Below are positions 23,875 to 36,859 of a stretch of DNA of 64,000 bases, piece by piece. The DNA is taken from NCBI GenBank assembly GCA_003117195.1, contig BDSI01000014.1, positions 310,001 to 374,000 of the forward strand. The letters are read 5' to 3'. Position 1 is the stretch's first letter; every line of letters begins with the position of its first letter. Below the pieces are notes generated by a model. That model ran no database searches. It had not been told where the DNA came from and saw nothing but the letters and a program-made list of their open reading frames with translations. The position numbers and the translations under genes are program-made. The stretch is from Eudorina sp. 2006-703-Eu-15 (taxonomy: Eukaryota > Chlorophyta > Chlorophyceae > Chlamydomonadales > Volvocaceae).

Positions 23875-24082
23875 CACAGCTATAGCCACAGCTACAGCCA
23901 CAGCTACAGCCACAGCTACAGCCACAGCTACAGCCACACCTACAGCCACAGCTACAGCCACAGCTACAGCCACAGCTACAGCCACAGCTACAGCCACAGC
24001 TACAGTCACAGCTACAGCCACGCACAGCTACAGCCACAGCTACAGCCACAGCTACAGCCACAGCTACAGCCACAGCTACAGC
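23875..24082 (+). repeat. 12-bp minisatellite with CACGCACAGC interruption
   Basis: About 17 copies. A GCCACGCACAGC junction near 24018 and a CACACCTACAGC copy near 23936 recur in other expanded units and act as markers of shared descent. Confidence 0.9.
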
Positions 24083-24756
24083 CTCACCTACAGCTACCAC
24101 TGAAAATCCCCGGGAGCCACAGCTAAAGCCACCACTGCAAAACACTGGGAACAGTGGCTGTTGCGCACCCTGGCTGCAGTACACGATGTACGCCAGTATG
24201 GGCACACGCACACGGCACCTGCAGAAGCTGGGTCGGCGATGGCGGTGTGACACGTGAGGCCTTGGAGAACTGCCGTTGCGGCATGCGGTCGGTGACATCT
24301 GCAAGTTCGTATTTTACCGATCCCCCGATCGTACCCCCATACAATGCCGTACCTCAGCCACACCATGCTCTCGTACCGTACCCCAAACCGTGCCTAGGAA
24401 TCCGTCAGCGTTACTAGTTCAGTCACAGCAGCAGGGCAGCCCCCGGACTCATCCAGATGCTGTACTGTCGTACCGGACACAGGTTGGAAAGAAGTTGACT
24501 CGCGGCAGCCCCAAGATGGACATGGTGTTGAGCGACAGCTGCGGAGATGTTCCTTGCGGTTGGTTTGTGTTGGGCGGGGCCATGGAGGAGAATGAACCCC
24601 GATTATTACCCAGCTTCCCACACAGGTGTGAAGGCAGGGCCCTCTTCATAGGACCGCCCCTGGACCTTACACGCTGCGTGCTTCCCGCGCTTCTTCCCTT
24701 GCCGCGGGTCGGTTGTGGGCGGCCCGTGGACTTTTGATGCTCCTGGTCAGCTGTCC

Positions 24757-24828
24757 GGGGTATTAGCTCAGTGGTAGAGCGCGCGCTTCGCATGCGTGAG
24801 GTCATCGGATCGATCCCGACATGCTCCA
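24757..24828 (+). tRNA. tRNA-Ala (CGC)
   Basis: Anticodon arm canonical. T-stem position 65 is C (CCGAC), which unpairs from A49. Confidence 0.62.
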
Positions 24829-25160
24829 ACGGTCTCTTGCCTCTGCACAGTGTGCCATGTGCACACACTCGAGGGGCGGTATGGACGGCATGACACAAGT
24901 ATTCTACCTGATACACAGGAAGCTTAGGTCCACGGGGGCCCGAGATGTCAATGACAGATGCGAGCCCTTCCCAGTGAGTCGCTCACTGGGCTGATGGATG
25001 ACATAAGTGGAACCGACAGTGTCAATATGCTGGCTTAGCCAGTCGCCGGCAATATTCACATATTACCCGCCGCTCCACGGCATGTGGGTTCGTCCGGATG
25101 CGTTCGAGGGTTCACCCTCCGCCGGCTTTCCCTTGCCCGCCTCGTGGCCGCCTGCCCCCG

Positions 25161-25416
25161 CACAGCTATAGCCACAGCTACAGCCACAGCTACAGCCACA
25201 GCTACAGCCACAGCTACAGCCACAGCTACAGCCACAGCTACAGCCACAGCTACAGCCACAGCTACAGCCACAGCTACAGCCACAGCTACAGCCACAGCTA
25301 CAGCCACAGCTACAGCCACAGCTACAGCACAGCTACAGCCACGCACAGCTACAGCCACAGCTACAGCCACAGCTACAGCCACAGCTCCAGCCACAGCTAC
25401 AGCCACAGCTACAGCC
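25161..25416 (+). repeat. 12-bp minisatellite, about 21 copies
   Basis: Contains one CAGCACAGC deletion, one CCACGCACAGC junction and an AGCTCCAGCC copy. The last two also occur in the tract at 26494-26797. Confidence 0.9.
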
Positions 25417-26089
25417 TCACCTACAGCTACCACTGAAAATCCCCGGGAGCCACAGCTAAAGCCACCACTGCAAAACACTGGGAACAGTGGCTGTTGCGCA
25501 CCCTGGCTGCAGTACACGATGTACGCCAGTATGGGCACACGCACACGGCACCTGCAGAAGCTGGGTCGGCGATGGCGGTGTGACACGTGAGGCCTTGGAG
25601 AACTGCCGTTGCGGCATGCGGTCGGTGACATCTGCAAGTTCGTATTTTACCGATCCCCCGATCGTACCCCCATACAATGCCGTACCTCAGCCACACCATG
25701 CTCTCGTACCGTACCCCAAACCGTGCCTAGGAATCCGTCAGCGTTACTAGTTCAGTCACAGCAGCAGGGCAGCCCCCGGACTCATCCAGATGCTGTACTG
25801 TCGTACCGGACACAGGTTGGAAAGAAGTTGACTCGCGGCAGCCCCAAGATGGACATGGTGTTGAGCGACAGCTGCGGAGATGTTCCTTGCGGTTGGTTTG
25901 TGTTGGGCGGGGCCATGGAGGAGAATGAACCCCGATTATTACCCAGCTTCCCACACAGGTGTGAAGGCAGGGCCCTCTTCATAGGACCGCCCCTGGACCT
26001 TCCACGCTGCGTGCTTCCCGCGCTTCTTCCCTTGCCGCGGGGTCGGTTGTGGGCGGCCGTGGACTTTTGATGCTCCTGGTCAGCTGTCC

Positions 26090-26161
26090 GGGGTATTAGC
26101 TCAGTGGTAGAGCGCGCGCTTCGCATGCGTGAGGTCATCGGATCGATCCCGATATGCTCCA
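26090..26161 (+). tRNA. tRNA-Ala (CGC)
   Basis: Matches the consensus copy at 5817 throughout. Confidence 0.75.
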
Positions 26162-26493
26162 ACGGTCTCTTGCCTCTGCACAGTGTGCCATGTGCACACA
26201 CTCGAGGGGCGGTATGGACGGCATGACACAAGTATTCTACCTGATACACAGGAAGCTTAGGTCCACGGGGGCCCGAGATGTCAATGACAGATGCGAGCCC
26301 TTCCCAGTGAGTCGCTCACTGGGCTGATGGATGACATAAGTGGAACCGACAGTGTCAATATGCTGGCTTAGCCAGTCGCCGGCAATATTCACATATTACC
26401 CGCCGCTCCACGGCATGTGGGTTCGTCCGGATGCGTTCGAGGGTTCACCCTCCGCCGGCTTTCCCTTGCCCGCCTCGTGGCCGCCTGCCCCCG

Positions 26494-26797
26494 CACAGCT
26501 ATAGCCACAGCTACAGCCACAGCTACAGCCACAGCTACAGCACAGCTACAGCCACAGCTACAGCCACAGCTACAGCCACAGCTACAGCCACAGCTACAGC
26601 CACAGCTACAGCCACAGCTACAGCCACAGCTACAGCCACAGCTACAGCCACAGCTACAGCCACAGCTACAGCCACAGCTACAGCCACAGCTACAGCCACA
26701 GCTACAGCCACAGCTACAGCCACGCACAGCTACAGCCACAGCTACAGCCACAGCTACAGCCACAGCTCCAGCCACAGCTACAGCCACAGCTACAGCC
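26494..26797 (+). repeat. 12-bp minisatellite, about 25 copies
   Basis: Longest tract in the window (about 304 bp). Same interruptions as the preceding unit, so it is an expanded relative of it. Confidence 0.92.
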
Positions 26798-27471
26798 TCA
26801 CCTACAGCTACCACTGAAAATCCCCGGGAGCCACAGCTAAAGCCACCACTGCAAAACACTGGGAACAGTGGCTGTTGCGCACCCTGGCTGCAGTACACGA
26901 TGTACGCCAGTATGGGCACACGCACACGGCACCTGCAGAAGCTGGGTCGGCGATGGCGGTGTGACACGTGAGGCCTTGGAGAACTGCCGTTGCGGCATGC
27001 GGTCGGTGACATCTGCAAGTTCGTATTTTACCGTACCCCCGATCGTACCCCCATACAATGCCGTACCTCAGCCACACCATGCTCTCGTACCGTACCCCAA
27101 ACCGTGCCTAGGAATCCGTCAGCGTTACTAGTTCAGTCACAGCAGCAGGGCAGCCCCCGGACTCACCCAGATGCTGTACTGTCGTACCGGACACAGGTTG
27201 GAAAGAAGTTGACTCGCGGCAGCCCCAAGATGGACATGGTGTTGAGCGACAGCTGCGGAGATGTTCCTTGCGGTTGGTTTGTGTTGGGCGGGGCCATGGA
27301 GGAGAATGAACCCCGATTATTACCCAGCTTCCCACACAGGTGTGAAGGCAGGGCCCTCTTCATAGGACCGCCCCTGGACCTTCCACGCTGCGTGCTTCCC
27401 GCGCTTCTTCCCTTGCCGCGGGGTCGGTTGTGGGCGGCCCGTGCACTTTTGATGCTCCTGGTCAGCTGTCC

Positions 27472-27542
27472 GGGTATTAGCTCAGTGGTAGAGCGCGCGC
27501 TTCGCATGCGTGAGGTCATCGGATCGATCCCGATATGCTCCA
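27472..27542 (+). tRNA. tRNA-Ala (CGC), one acceptor G missing
   Basis: Starts with GGG rather than GGGG, giving 71 nt. Loss of one G in a run may be real or a homopolymer sequencing error. Confidence 0.55.
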
Positions 27543-28284
27543 ACGGTCTCTTGCCTCTGCACAGTGTGCCATGTGCACACACTTGAGGGGCGGTATGGAC
27601 GGCATGACACAAGTATTCTACCTGATACACAGGAAGCTTAGGTCCACGGGGGCCCGAGATGTCAATGACAGATGCGAGCCCTTCTCAGTGAGTCGCTCAC
27701 TGGGCTGATGGATGACATAAGTGGAACCGACAGTGTCAATATGCTGGCTTAGCCAGTCGCCGGCAATATTCACATATTACCCGCCGCTCCACGGCATGTG
27801 GGTTCGTCCGGATGCGTTCGAGGGTTCACCCTCCGCCGGCTTTCCCTTGCCCGCCTCGTGGCCGCCTGCCCCCGCACAGCTATAGCCACAGCTACAGCCA
27901 CAGCTACAGCCACAGCTACAGCCACAGCACAGCACAGCACAGCCACAGCTACAGCCACAGCTACAGCCACAGCTACAGCCACAGCTACAGCCACAGCTAC
28001 AGCCACAGCTACAGCCTCACCTACAGCTACCAGTGAAAATCCCCGGGAGCCACAGCTAAAGCCACCACTGCAAAACACTGAGAACAGTGGCTGTTGCGCA
28101 CCCTGGCTGCAGTACACAATGTACGCCAGTGTGCGCAACGTACACGCACACGGCACCTGCAGAAGCTGGGTCGGCGATGGCGGTGTGACACGTGAGGCCT
28201 TGGACAACTGCAGTTGCGGCATGCGGTCGAGGACATCTGCAAGTTCGTATTTTACCGTACCCCCGATCGTACCCCCATACAATG

Positions 28285-28700
28285 AATGAATGAATGTTAC
28301 AGCGGACCCCAACGGGATCATCGGTGTATACCAGAGCAAGCCCCAGTAGGCCCCACCGCCAAGGCGGCAGGTCACCTCCACACCACAACGCCGCACCCAA
28401 AGAAAACACACCGGGCCATAACCCCAACCAGTCAGACACCGAAGCAAGCGGAGGCGCGCAGCGGGGCAACACTACCAAAGGGATAGGCACAGCAGTGGGC
28501 ATAATCCCCAGAAGTGGATAAAGCCAAGCACAGGGGAGGTCGCCCACACAGGCACCCCATTACCCAGCTACCACCACCTCTGAGGCACCCAACGCAGCAC
28601 CCTCTCGAGGTCTTGGAAGGCCCACGCCTGGCTCGTGACACTGCCCAGCGACCGCTAGTGGGGTAACCCGCATCATAAGAAATAACTTGGCCAAAACAAA
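28285..28700 (-). mobile_element. 416-bp retroelement copy with (ATTC)n tail, copy 1
   Basis: Interrupts a standard unit between two copies of CCCATACAATG (28274-28284 and 28701-28711), an 11-bp target-site duplication. Uninserted units have a single copy. Read on the minus strand, the element starts TTTGTTTTGGCCAAG and ends in GATCCC-GTT-GGGGTC, a 6-bp hairpin, then GCTGTAA and CATT repeats, as expected of a target-primed non-LTR element. No reverse-transcriptase frame and no tRNA-like A/B boxes are seen, so it is either a 5'-truncated LINE 3' UTR or a non-autonomous SINE-like element. Family unknown. Confidence 0.8.
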
Positions 28701-29122
28701 CCCATACAATGCCGTACCTCAGCCACACCATGCTCTCGTACCGTACCCTAAACCGTGCCTAGGAATCCGTCAGCGTTACAAGTTCAGTCACAGCAGCAGG
28801 GCAGCCCCCGGACTCACCCAGATGCTGTACTGTCGTACCGGACACAGGTTGGAAAGAAGTTGACTCGCGGCAGCCCCAAGATGGACATGGTGTTGAGCGA
28901 CAGCTGCGGAGATGTTCCTGGCGGTTGGTTTGTGTTGGGCGGGGCCATGGAGGAGAATGAACCCCGATTATTACCCAGCTTCCCACACAGGTGTGAAGGC
29001 AGGGCCCTCTTCATAGGACCGCCCCTGGACCTTCCACGCTGCGTGCTTCCCGCGCTTCTTCCCTTGCCGCGGGGTCGGTTGTGGGCGGCGGGTGGACTTT
29101 TGATGCTCCTGGTCAGCTGTCC

Positions 29123-29194
29123 GGGGTATTAGCTCAGTGGTAGAGCGCGCGCTTCGCATGCGTGAGGTCATCGGATCGATCCCGATATGCTCCA
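29123..29194 (+). tRNA. tRNA-Ala (CGC)
   Basis: Consensus sequence. It follows the first unit carrying the 416-bp minus-strand element. Confidence 0.75.
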
Positions 29195-29527
29195 ACGGTC
29201 TCTTGCCTCTGCACAGTGTGCCATGTGCACACACTCGAGGGGCGGTATGGACGGCATGACACAAGTCTTCTACCTGATACACAGGAAGCTTAGGTCCACG
29301 GGGGCCCGAGATGTCAATGACAGATGCGAGCCCTTCCCAGTGAGTCGCTCACTGGGCTGATGGATGACGTAAGTGGAACCGACAGTGTCAATATGCTGGC
29401 TTAGCCAGTCGCCGGCAATATTCACATATTACCCGCCGCTCCACGGCATGTGGGTTCGTCCGGATGCGTTCGAGGATTCACCCTCCGCCGGCTTTCCCTT
29501 GCCCGCCTCGTGGCCGCCTGCCCCCGC

Positions 29528-29760
29528 ACAGCTATAGCCACAGCTACAGCCACAGCTACAGCCACAGCTACAGCCACAGCTACAGCCTACAGCCGACAGC
29601 CACAGCTACAGCCACAGCTACAGCCACAGCTACAGCCACAGCTACAGCCACAGCTACAGCCACAGCTACAGCCACAGCTACAGCCACAGCTACAGCCACA
29701 GCTACAGCCACAGCTACAGCCACAGCTACAGCCAGCCACAGCTACAGCCACAGCTACAGC
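29528..29760 (+). repeat. 12-bp minisatellite, irregular, about 19 copies
   Basis: Interrupted by CTACAGCCTACAGCCGACAGCC near 29580 and AGCCAGCCACAGC near 29731. Confidence 0.88.
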
Positions 29761-30434
29761 CTCACCTACAGCTACCACTGAAAATCCCGGGAGCCACAGC
29801 TAAAGCCACCACTGCAAAACACTGGGAACAGTGGCTGTTGCGCACCCTGGCTGCAGTACACGATGTACGCCAGTATGGGCACACGCACACGGCACCTGCA
29901 GAAGCTGGGTCGGCGATGGCGGTGTGACACGTGAGGCCTTGGAGAACTGCCGTTGCGGCATGCGGTCGGTGACATCTGCAAGTTCGTATTTTACCGATCC
30001 CCCGATCGTACCCCCATACAATGCCGTACCTCAGCCACACCATGCTCTCGTACCGTACCCCAAACCGTGCCTAGGAATCCGTCAGCGTTACTAGTTCAGT
30101 CACAGCAGCAGGGCAGCCCCCGGACTCATCCAGATGCTGTACTGTCGTACCGGACACAGGTTGGAAAGAAGTTGACTCGCGGCAGCCCCAAGATGGACAT
30201 GGTGTTGAGCGACAGCTGCGGAGATGTTCCTGGCGGTTGGTTTGTGTTGGGCGGGGCCATGGAGGAGAATGAACCCCGATTATTACCCAGCTTCCCACAC
30301 AGGTGTGAAGGCAGGGCCCTCTTCATAGGACCGCCCCTGGACCTTCCACGCTGCGTGCTTCCCGCGCTTCTTCCCTTGCCGCGGGGTCGGTTGTGGGCGG
30401 CGCGTGCACTTTTGATGATCCTGGTCAGCTGTCC

Positions 30435-30506
30435 GGGGTATTAGCTCAGTGGTAGAGCGCGCGCTTCGCATGCATGAGGTCATCGGATCGATCCCGATAT
30501 GCTCCA
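30435..30506 (+). tRNA. tRNA-Ala (CGC), anticodon-stem mismatch
   Basis: The 3' side of the anticodon stem is GCATG, creating C29-A41. The upstream flank has GATGATCCTGG, shared only with the copy at 35697. Confidence 0.55.
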
Positions 30507-31611
30507 ACGGTCTCTTGCCTCTGCACAGTGTGCCATGTGCACACACTTGAGGGCGGTATGGACGGCATGACACAAGTATTCTACCTGATACACAGGAAGC
30601 TTAGGTCCACTGGGGCCCGAGATGTCAATGACAGATGAGAGCCCTTCCCAGTGAGTCGCTCACTGTGCTGATGGATGACGTAAGTGGAACCGACAGTGTC
30701 AATATGCTGGCTTAGCCAGTCGCCGGCAATATTCACATATTACCCGCCGCTCCACGGCATGTGGGTTCGTCCGGATGCGTTCGAGGGTTCACCCTCCGCC
30801 GGCTTTCCCTTGCCCGCCTCGTGGCCGCCTGCCCCCGCACAGCTATAAGCCAGCAAGCTACAGCCACAGCTACAGCCACAGCTACAGCCACAGCTACAGC
30901 CACAGCTACAGCCACAGCTACAGTCACAGCTACAGCCTCACCTACAGCTACCACTGAAAATCCCCGGAGCCACAGCTAAAGCCACCACTGCAAAACACTG
31001 GAACAGTGGCTGTTGCGCACCCTGGCTGCAGTACACGATGTACGCCAGTATGGGCCGACACGCACACGGCACCTGCAGAAGCTGGGTCGGCGATGGCGGT
31101 GTGACACGTGAGGCCTTGGAGAACTGCAGTTGCGGCATGCGGTCGGTGACATCTGCAAGTTCGTATTTTACCGTACCCCCGATCGTACCCACATACAATG
31201 CCGTACCTCAGCCACACCATGCTCTCGTACCGTACCCCAAACCGTGCCTAGGAATCCGTCAGCGCTGTTACTAGTTCAGTCACAGCAGCAGGGCAGCCCC
31301 CGGACTCATCCAGATGCTGTACTGTCGTACCGGACACAGGTTGGAAAGAAGTTGACTCGCGGCAGCCCCAAGATGGACATGGTGTTGAGCGACAGCTGCG
31401 GAGATGTTCCTGGCGGTTGGTTTGTGTTGGGCGGGGCCATGGAGGAGAATGAACCCCGATTATTACCCAGCTTCCCACACAGGTGTGAAGGCAGGGCCCT
31501 CTTCATAGGACCGCCCCTGGACCTTCCACGCTGCGTGCTTCCGCGCTTCTTCCCTTGCCGCGGGTCGGTTGTGGCGGCGCGTGCACTTTTGATGCTTCTG
31601 GTCAGCTGTCC

Positions 31612-31684
31612 GGGGTATTAGCTCAGTGGTAGAGCGCGCGCTATCGCATGCGTGAGGTCATCGGATCGATCCCGATATGCTCCA
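31612..31684 (+). tRNA. tRNA-Ala-like, disrupted (8-nt anticodon loop)
   Basis: The loop is TATCGCAT (one inserted base), length 73 nt. Located in the stretch with many probable consensus errors. Confidence 0.45.
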
Positions 31685-32014
31685 ACGGTCTCTTGCCTCT
31701 GCACAGTGTGCCATGTGCACACACTCGAGGGCGGTATGGACGGCATGACACAAGTATTCTACCTGATACACAGGAAGCTTAGGTCCACGGGGGCCCGAGA
31801 TGTCAATGACAGATGCGAGCCCTTCCAGTGAGTCGCTCACTGGGCTGATGGATGACATAAGTGGAACCGACAGTGTCAATATGCTGGCTTAGCCAGTCGC
31901 CGGCAATATTCACATATTACCCGCCGCTCCACGGCATGTGGGTTCGTCCGGATGCGTTCGAGGGTTCACCCTCCGCCGGCTTTCCCTTGCCCGCCTCGTG
32001 GCCGCCTGCCCCCG

Positions 32015-32250
32015 CACAGCTATAGCCACAGCTACAGCCACAGCTACAGCCACAGCTACAGCCACAGCTACAGCCACAGCTACAGCCACAGCTACAGCCA
32101 CAGCTATAGCCACAGCTACAGCCACAGCTACAGCCACAGCTACAGCCACAGCTACAGCCACAGCTACAGTCACAGCTACAGCCACGCACAGCTACAGCCA
32201 CAGCTACAGCCACAGCTACAGCCACAGCTACGCACAGCTACAGCCTACAG
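32015..32250 (+). repeat. 12-bp minisatellite, about 19 copies, frayed 3' end
   Basis: Includes CAGCTATAGCC inside the tract and a disordered end (CTACGCACAGCTACAGCC, CTCACTACACC). Located in the low-quality stretch. Confidence 0.85.
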
Positions 32251-32923
32251 CTCACTACACCTACAGCTACCACTGAAAATCCCGGGAGCCACAGCTAAAG
32301 CCACCACTGCAAAACACTGGGAACAGTGGCTGTTGCGCACCCTGGCTGCAGTACACGATGTACGCCAGTATGGGCACACGCACACGGCACCTGCAGAAGC
32401 TGGGTCGGCGATGGCGGTGTGACACGTGAGGCCTTGGAGAACTGCCGTTACGGCATGCGGTCGGTGACATCTGCAAGTTCGTATTTTACCGATCCCCCGA
32501 TCGTACCCCCATACAATGCGTACCTCAGCCACACCATGCTCTCGTACCGTACCCCAAACCGTGCCTAGGAATCCGTCAGCGTTACTAGTTCAGTCACAGC
32601 AGCAGGGCAGCCCCCGGACTCATCCAGATGCTGTACTGTCGTACCGGACACAGGTTGGAAAGAAGTTGACTCGCGGCAGCCCAAGATGGACATGGTGTTT
32701 GAGCGACAGCTGCGGAGATGTTCCTGGCGGTTGGTTTGTGTTGGGCGGGGCCATGGAGGAGAATGAACCCCGATTATTACCAGCTTCCACACAGGTGTGA
32801 AGGCAGGGCCTCTTCATAGGACCGCCCCTGGACCTTCCACGCTGCGTGCTTCCCGCGCTTCTTCCTTGCCGCGGGTCGGTTGTGGGCGGCGCGTGCACTT
32901 TTGATGCTCCTGGTCAGCTGTCC

Positions 32924-32995
32924 GGGGTATTAGCTCAGTGGTAGAGCGCGCGCTTCGCATGCGTGAGGTCATCGGATCGATCCCGATATGCTCCA
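32924..32995 (+). tRNA. tRNA-Ala (CGC)
   Basis: Consensus gene. The flank AGGAAGCGTAGG about 90 bp downstream pairs it with the copy at 38131. Confidence 0.75.
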
Positions 32996-34077
32996 ACGGT
33001 CTCTTGCCTCTGCACAGTGTGCCATGTGCACACACTCGAGGGGCGGTATGGACGGCATGACACAAGTATTCTACCTGATACACAGGAAGCGTAGGTCCAC
33101 GGGGGCCCGAGATGTCAATGACAGATGCGAGCCCTTCCCAGTGAGTCGCTCACTGGGCTGATGGATGACATAAGTGGAACGACAGTGTCAATATGCTGGC
33201 TTAGCCAGTCGCCGGCAATATTCACATATTACCGCCGCTCCACGGCATGTGGGTTCGTCCGGATGCGTTTCGAGGGTTCACCTCCGCCGGCTTTCCCTTG
33301 CCCGCCTCGTGGCCGCCTGCCCCCGCAACACAGCTATAGCCACAGCTACAGCCACAGCTACAGCCACAGCTACAGCCACAGCCCTACAGCCACAGCTACA
33401 GCATCACGAGCTACAGCGCTACAGCCACAGCTACAGCTACAGCCTTTTTATTTTTTGGGGGTTGCAAAACACTGTGGCTGTTGCGCACCCTGGCTGCAGT
33501 ACACGATGTACGCCAGTATGGGCACACGCACACGACGGCACCTGCAGAAGCTGGGTCGGCGATGGCGGTGTGACACGTGAGGCCTTGGAGAACTGCCGTT
33601 GCGGCATGCGGTCGGTGACATCTGCAAGTTCGTATTTTACCGTACCCCGATCGTACCCCATACAATGCCGTACCTCAGCCACACCATGCTCTCGTACCGT
33701 ACCCCAAACCGTGCCTAGGAATCGTCAGCGTTACTAGTTCAGTCACAGCAGCAGGGCAGCCCCCGGACTCACCCAGATGCTGTACTGTCGTACCGGACAC
33801 AGGTTGGAAAGAAGTTGACTCGCGGCAGCCCCAAGATGGACATGGTGTTGAGCGACAGCTGCGGAGATGTTCCTTGGCGGTTGGTTTGTGTTGGGCGGGG
33901 CCATGGAGGAGAATGAACCCCGATTATTACCCAGCTTCCCACACAGGTGTGAAGGCAGGGCCTCTTCATAGGACCGCCCCTGGACCTTCCACGCTGCGTG
34001 CTTCCCGCGCTTCTTCCCTTGCCGCGGGGTCGGTTGTGGGCGGCGCGTGGACTTTTGATGCTCCTGGTCAGCTGTCC

Positions 34078-34148
34078 GGGGTATTAGCTCAGTGGTAGAG
34101 CGCGCGCTTCGCATGCGTGAGGTATCGGATCGATCCCGATATGCTCCA
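34078..34148 (+). tRNA. tRNA-Ala-like (CGC), variable loop base missing
   Basis: GAGGTATCGG replaces GAGGTCATCGG, removing C48, which normally pairs with G15. 71 nt. Inside the error-prone stretch. Confidence 0.5.
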
Positions 34149-34620
34149 ACGGTCTCTTGCCTCTGCACAGTGTGCCATGTGCACACACTCGAGGGGCGGT
34201 TGGACGGATGACAAAGTATTCTACTGATCACGGAAGCTAGGTCACGGGGGCCGAGATGTCAATGACAGATGGACCTTCCAGTGAGTCGCTCACTGGGCTG
34301 ATGGATGACATAAGTGGAACCGACAGTGTCAATATGCTGGCTTAGCCAGTCGCCGGCAATATTCACATATTACCGCCGCTCCACGGCATGTGGGTTCGTC
34401 CGATGCGTTCGAGGGTTCACCCTCCGCCGGCTTTCCCTTGCCCGCCTCGTGGCCGCCTGCCCCCGCACAGGGTTCACCCTGCCGCCGCACAGTGCCTCGT
34501 GGCGCCTGCCCACGCGACAGCTATTTACAGCATGGCACGCTATGACAGCAAGTATTCTACCTGATACACAGGAAGCGTAGGTCCACGGGGGCCCGAGATG
34601 TCAATGACAGATGCGAGCCC
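34149..34620 (+). repeat. Truncated, scrambled unit fragment
   Basis: After the tRNA at 34078 the body loses many single bases, then breaks in the minisatellite position (about 34470). Fragments of the same unit follow out of order (GGTTCACCCTGCCGCCGC, CCTCGTGGCGCCTGCCCACG, GACAGCTATTTACAGC) before the sequence re-enters a unit at AAGTATTCTACCTGATACAC (34549). No tRNA separates the two bodies. Confidence 0.7.
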
Positions 34621-35696
34621 TTCCCAGTGAGTCGCTCACTGGGCTGATGGATGACATAAGTGGAACCGACAGTGTCAATATGCTGGCTTAGCCAGTCGCC
34701 GGCAATATTCACATATTACCCGCCGCTCCCACGGTGTGGTTCGTCCGGATGCGTTCGAGGGTTCACCCTCCGCCGGCTTTCCCTTGCCCGGCCTCGTGGC
34801 CGCCTGCCCGCCGCTACAGCCAAGCTACAGCCACAGCTACAGCCACAGCTACAGCCTCACCGACAGCCACAGCTACAGCCACAGCTACAGCCACAGCTAC
34901 AGCCACGCACAGCTACAGCCACAGCTACAGCCACAGCTACAGCCACACAGCTACAGCCACAGCTACAGCCACAGACAGCTACAGCCACAGCTACAGCCTA
35001 CAGCCACAGCTACAGCCACAGCTACCACTACAGGCTACCACTGAAAATCCCGGGAGCCACAGCTAAAGCCACCACTGCAAAACACTGGGAACAGTGGCTG
35101 TTGCGCACCCTGGCTGCAGTACACGATGTACGCCAGTATGGGCACACGCACACGGCACCTGCAGAAGCTGGGTCGGCGATGGCGGTGTGACACGTGAGGC
35201 CTTGGAGAACTGCCGTTGCGGCATGCGGTCGGTGACATCTGCAAGTTCGTATTTTACCGACCCCCGATCGTACCCCCATACAATGCCGTACCTCAGCCAC
35301 ACCATGCTCTCGTACCGTACCCCAAACCGTGCCTAGGAATCCGTCAGCGTTACTAGTTCAGTCACAGCAGCAGGGCAGCCCCCGGACTCATCCAGATGCT
35401 GTACTGTCGTACCGGACACAGGTTGGAAAGAAGTGACTCGCGGCAGCCCCAGATGGACATGGTGTTGAGCGACAGCTGCGGAGCATGTTCCTGGCGGTTG
35501 TTTGTGTTGGGCGGGGCCATGGAGGAGAATGAACCCCGATTATTACCCAGCTTCCCACACAGGTGTGAAGGCAGGGCCCTCTTCATAGGACCGCCCCTGG
35601 ACCTTCCACGCTGCGTGCTTCCCGCGCTTCTTCCCTTGCCGCGGGGGTCGGTTGTGGGCGGCCGCGTGCACTTTTGATGATCCTGGTCAGCTGTCC

Positions 35697-35768
35697 GGGG
35701 TATTAGCTCAGTGGTAGAGCGCGCGCTTCGCATGCATGAGGTCATCGGATCGATCCCGATATGCTCCA
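35697..35768 (+). tRNA. tRNA-Ala (CGC), anticodon-stem mismatch
   Basis: Same GCATG stem variant and GATGATCC flank as the copy at 30435, marking the start of the duplicated multi-unit segment. Confidence 0.55.
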
Positions 35769-36859
35769 ACGGTCTCTTGCCTCTGCACAGTGTGCCATGT
35801 GCACACACTTGAGGGGCGGTATGGACGGCATGACACAAGTATTCTACCTGATACACAGGAAGCTTAGGTCCACTGGGGCCCGAGATGTCAATGACAGATG
35901 AGAGCCCTTCCCAGTGAGTCGCTCACTGTGCTGATGGATGACGTAAGTGGAACCGACAGTGTCAATATGCTGGCTTAGCCAGTCGCCGGCAATATTCACA
36001 TATTACCCGCCGCTCCACGGCATGTGGGTTCGTCCGGATGCGTTCGAGGGTTCACCCTCCGCCGGCTTTCCCTTGCCCGCCTCGTGGCCGCCTGCCCCCG
36101 CACAGCTATAGCCACAGCTACAGCCACAGCTACAGCCACAGCTACAGCCACAGCTACAGCCACAGCTACAGTCACAGCTACAGCCTCACCTACAGCTACC
36201 ACTGAAAATCCCCGGGAGCCACAGCTAAAGCCACCACTGCAAAACACTGGGAACAGTGGCTGTTGCGCACCCTGGCTGCAGTACACGATGTACGCCAGTA
36301 TGGGCACACGCACACGGCACCTGCAGAAGCTGGGTCGGCGATGGCGGTGTGACACGTGAGGCCTTGGAGAACTGCAGTTGCGGCATGCGGTCGGTGACAT
36401 CTGCAAGTTCGTATTTTACCGTACCCCCGATCGTACCCACATACAATGCCGTACCTCAGCCACACCATGCTCTCGTACCGTACCCCAAACCGTGCCTAGG
36501 AATCCGTCAGCGTTACTAGTTCAGTCACAGCAGCAGGGCAGCCCCCGGACTCATCCAGATGCTGTACTGTCGTACCGGACACAGGTTGGAAAGAAGTTGA
36601 CTCGCGGCAGCCCCAAGATGGACATGGTGTTGAGCGACAGCTGCGGAGATGTTCCTGGCGGTTGGTTTGTGTTGGGCGGGGCCATGGAGGAGAATGAACC
36701 CCGATTATTACCCAGCTTCCCACACAGGTGTGAAGGCAGGGCCCTCTTCATAGGACCGCCCCTGGACCTTCCACGCTGCGTGCTTCCCGCGCTTCTTCCC
36801 TTGCCGCGGGGTCGGTTGTGGGCGGCGCGTGCACTTTTGATGCTCCTGGTCAGCTGTCC

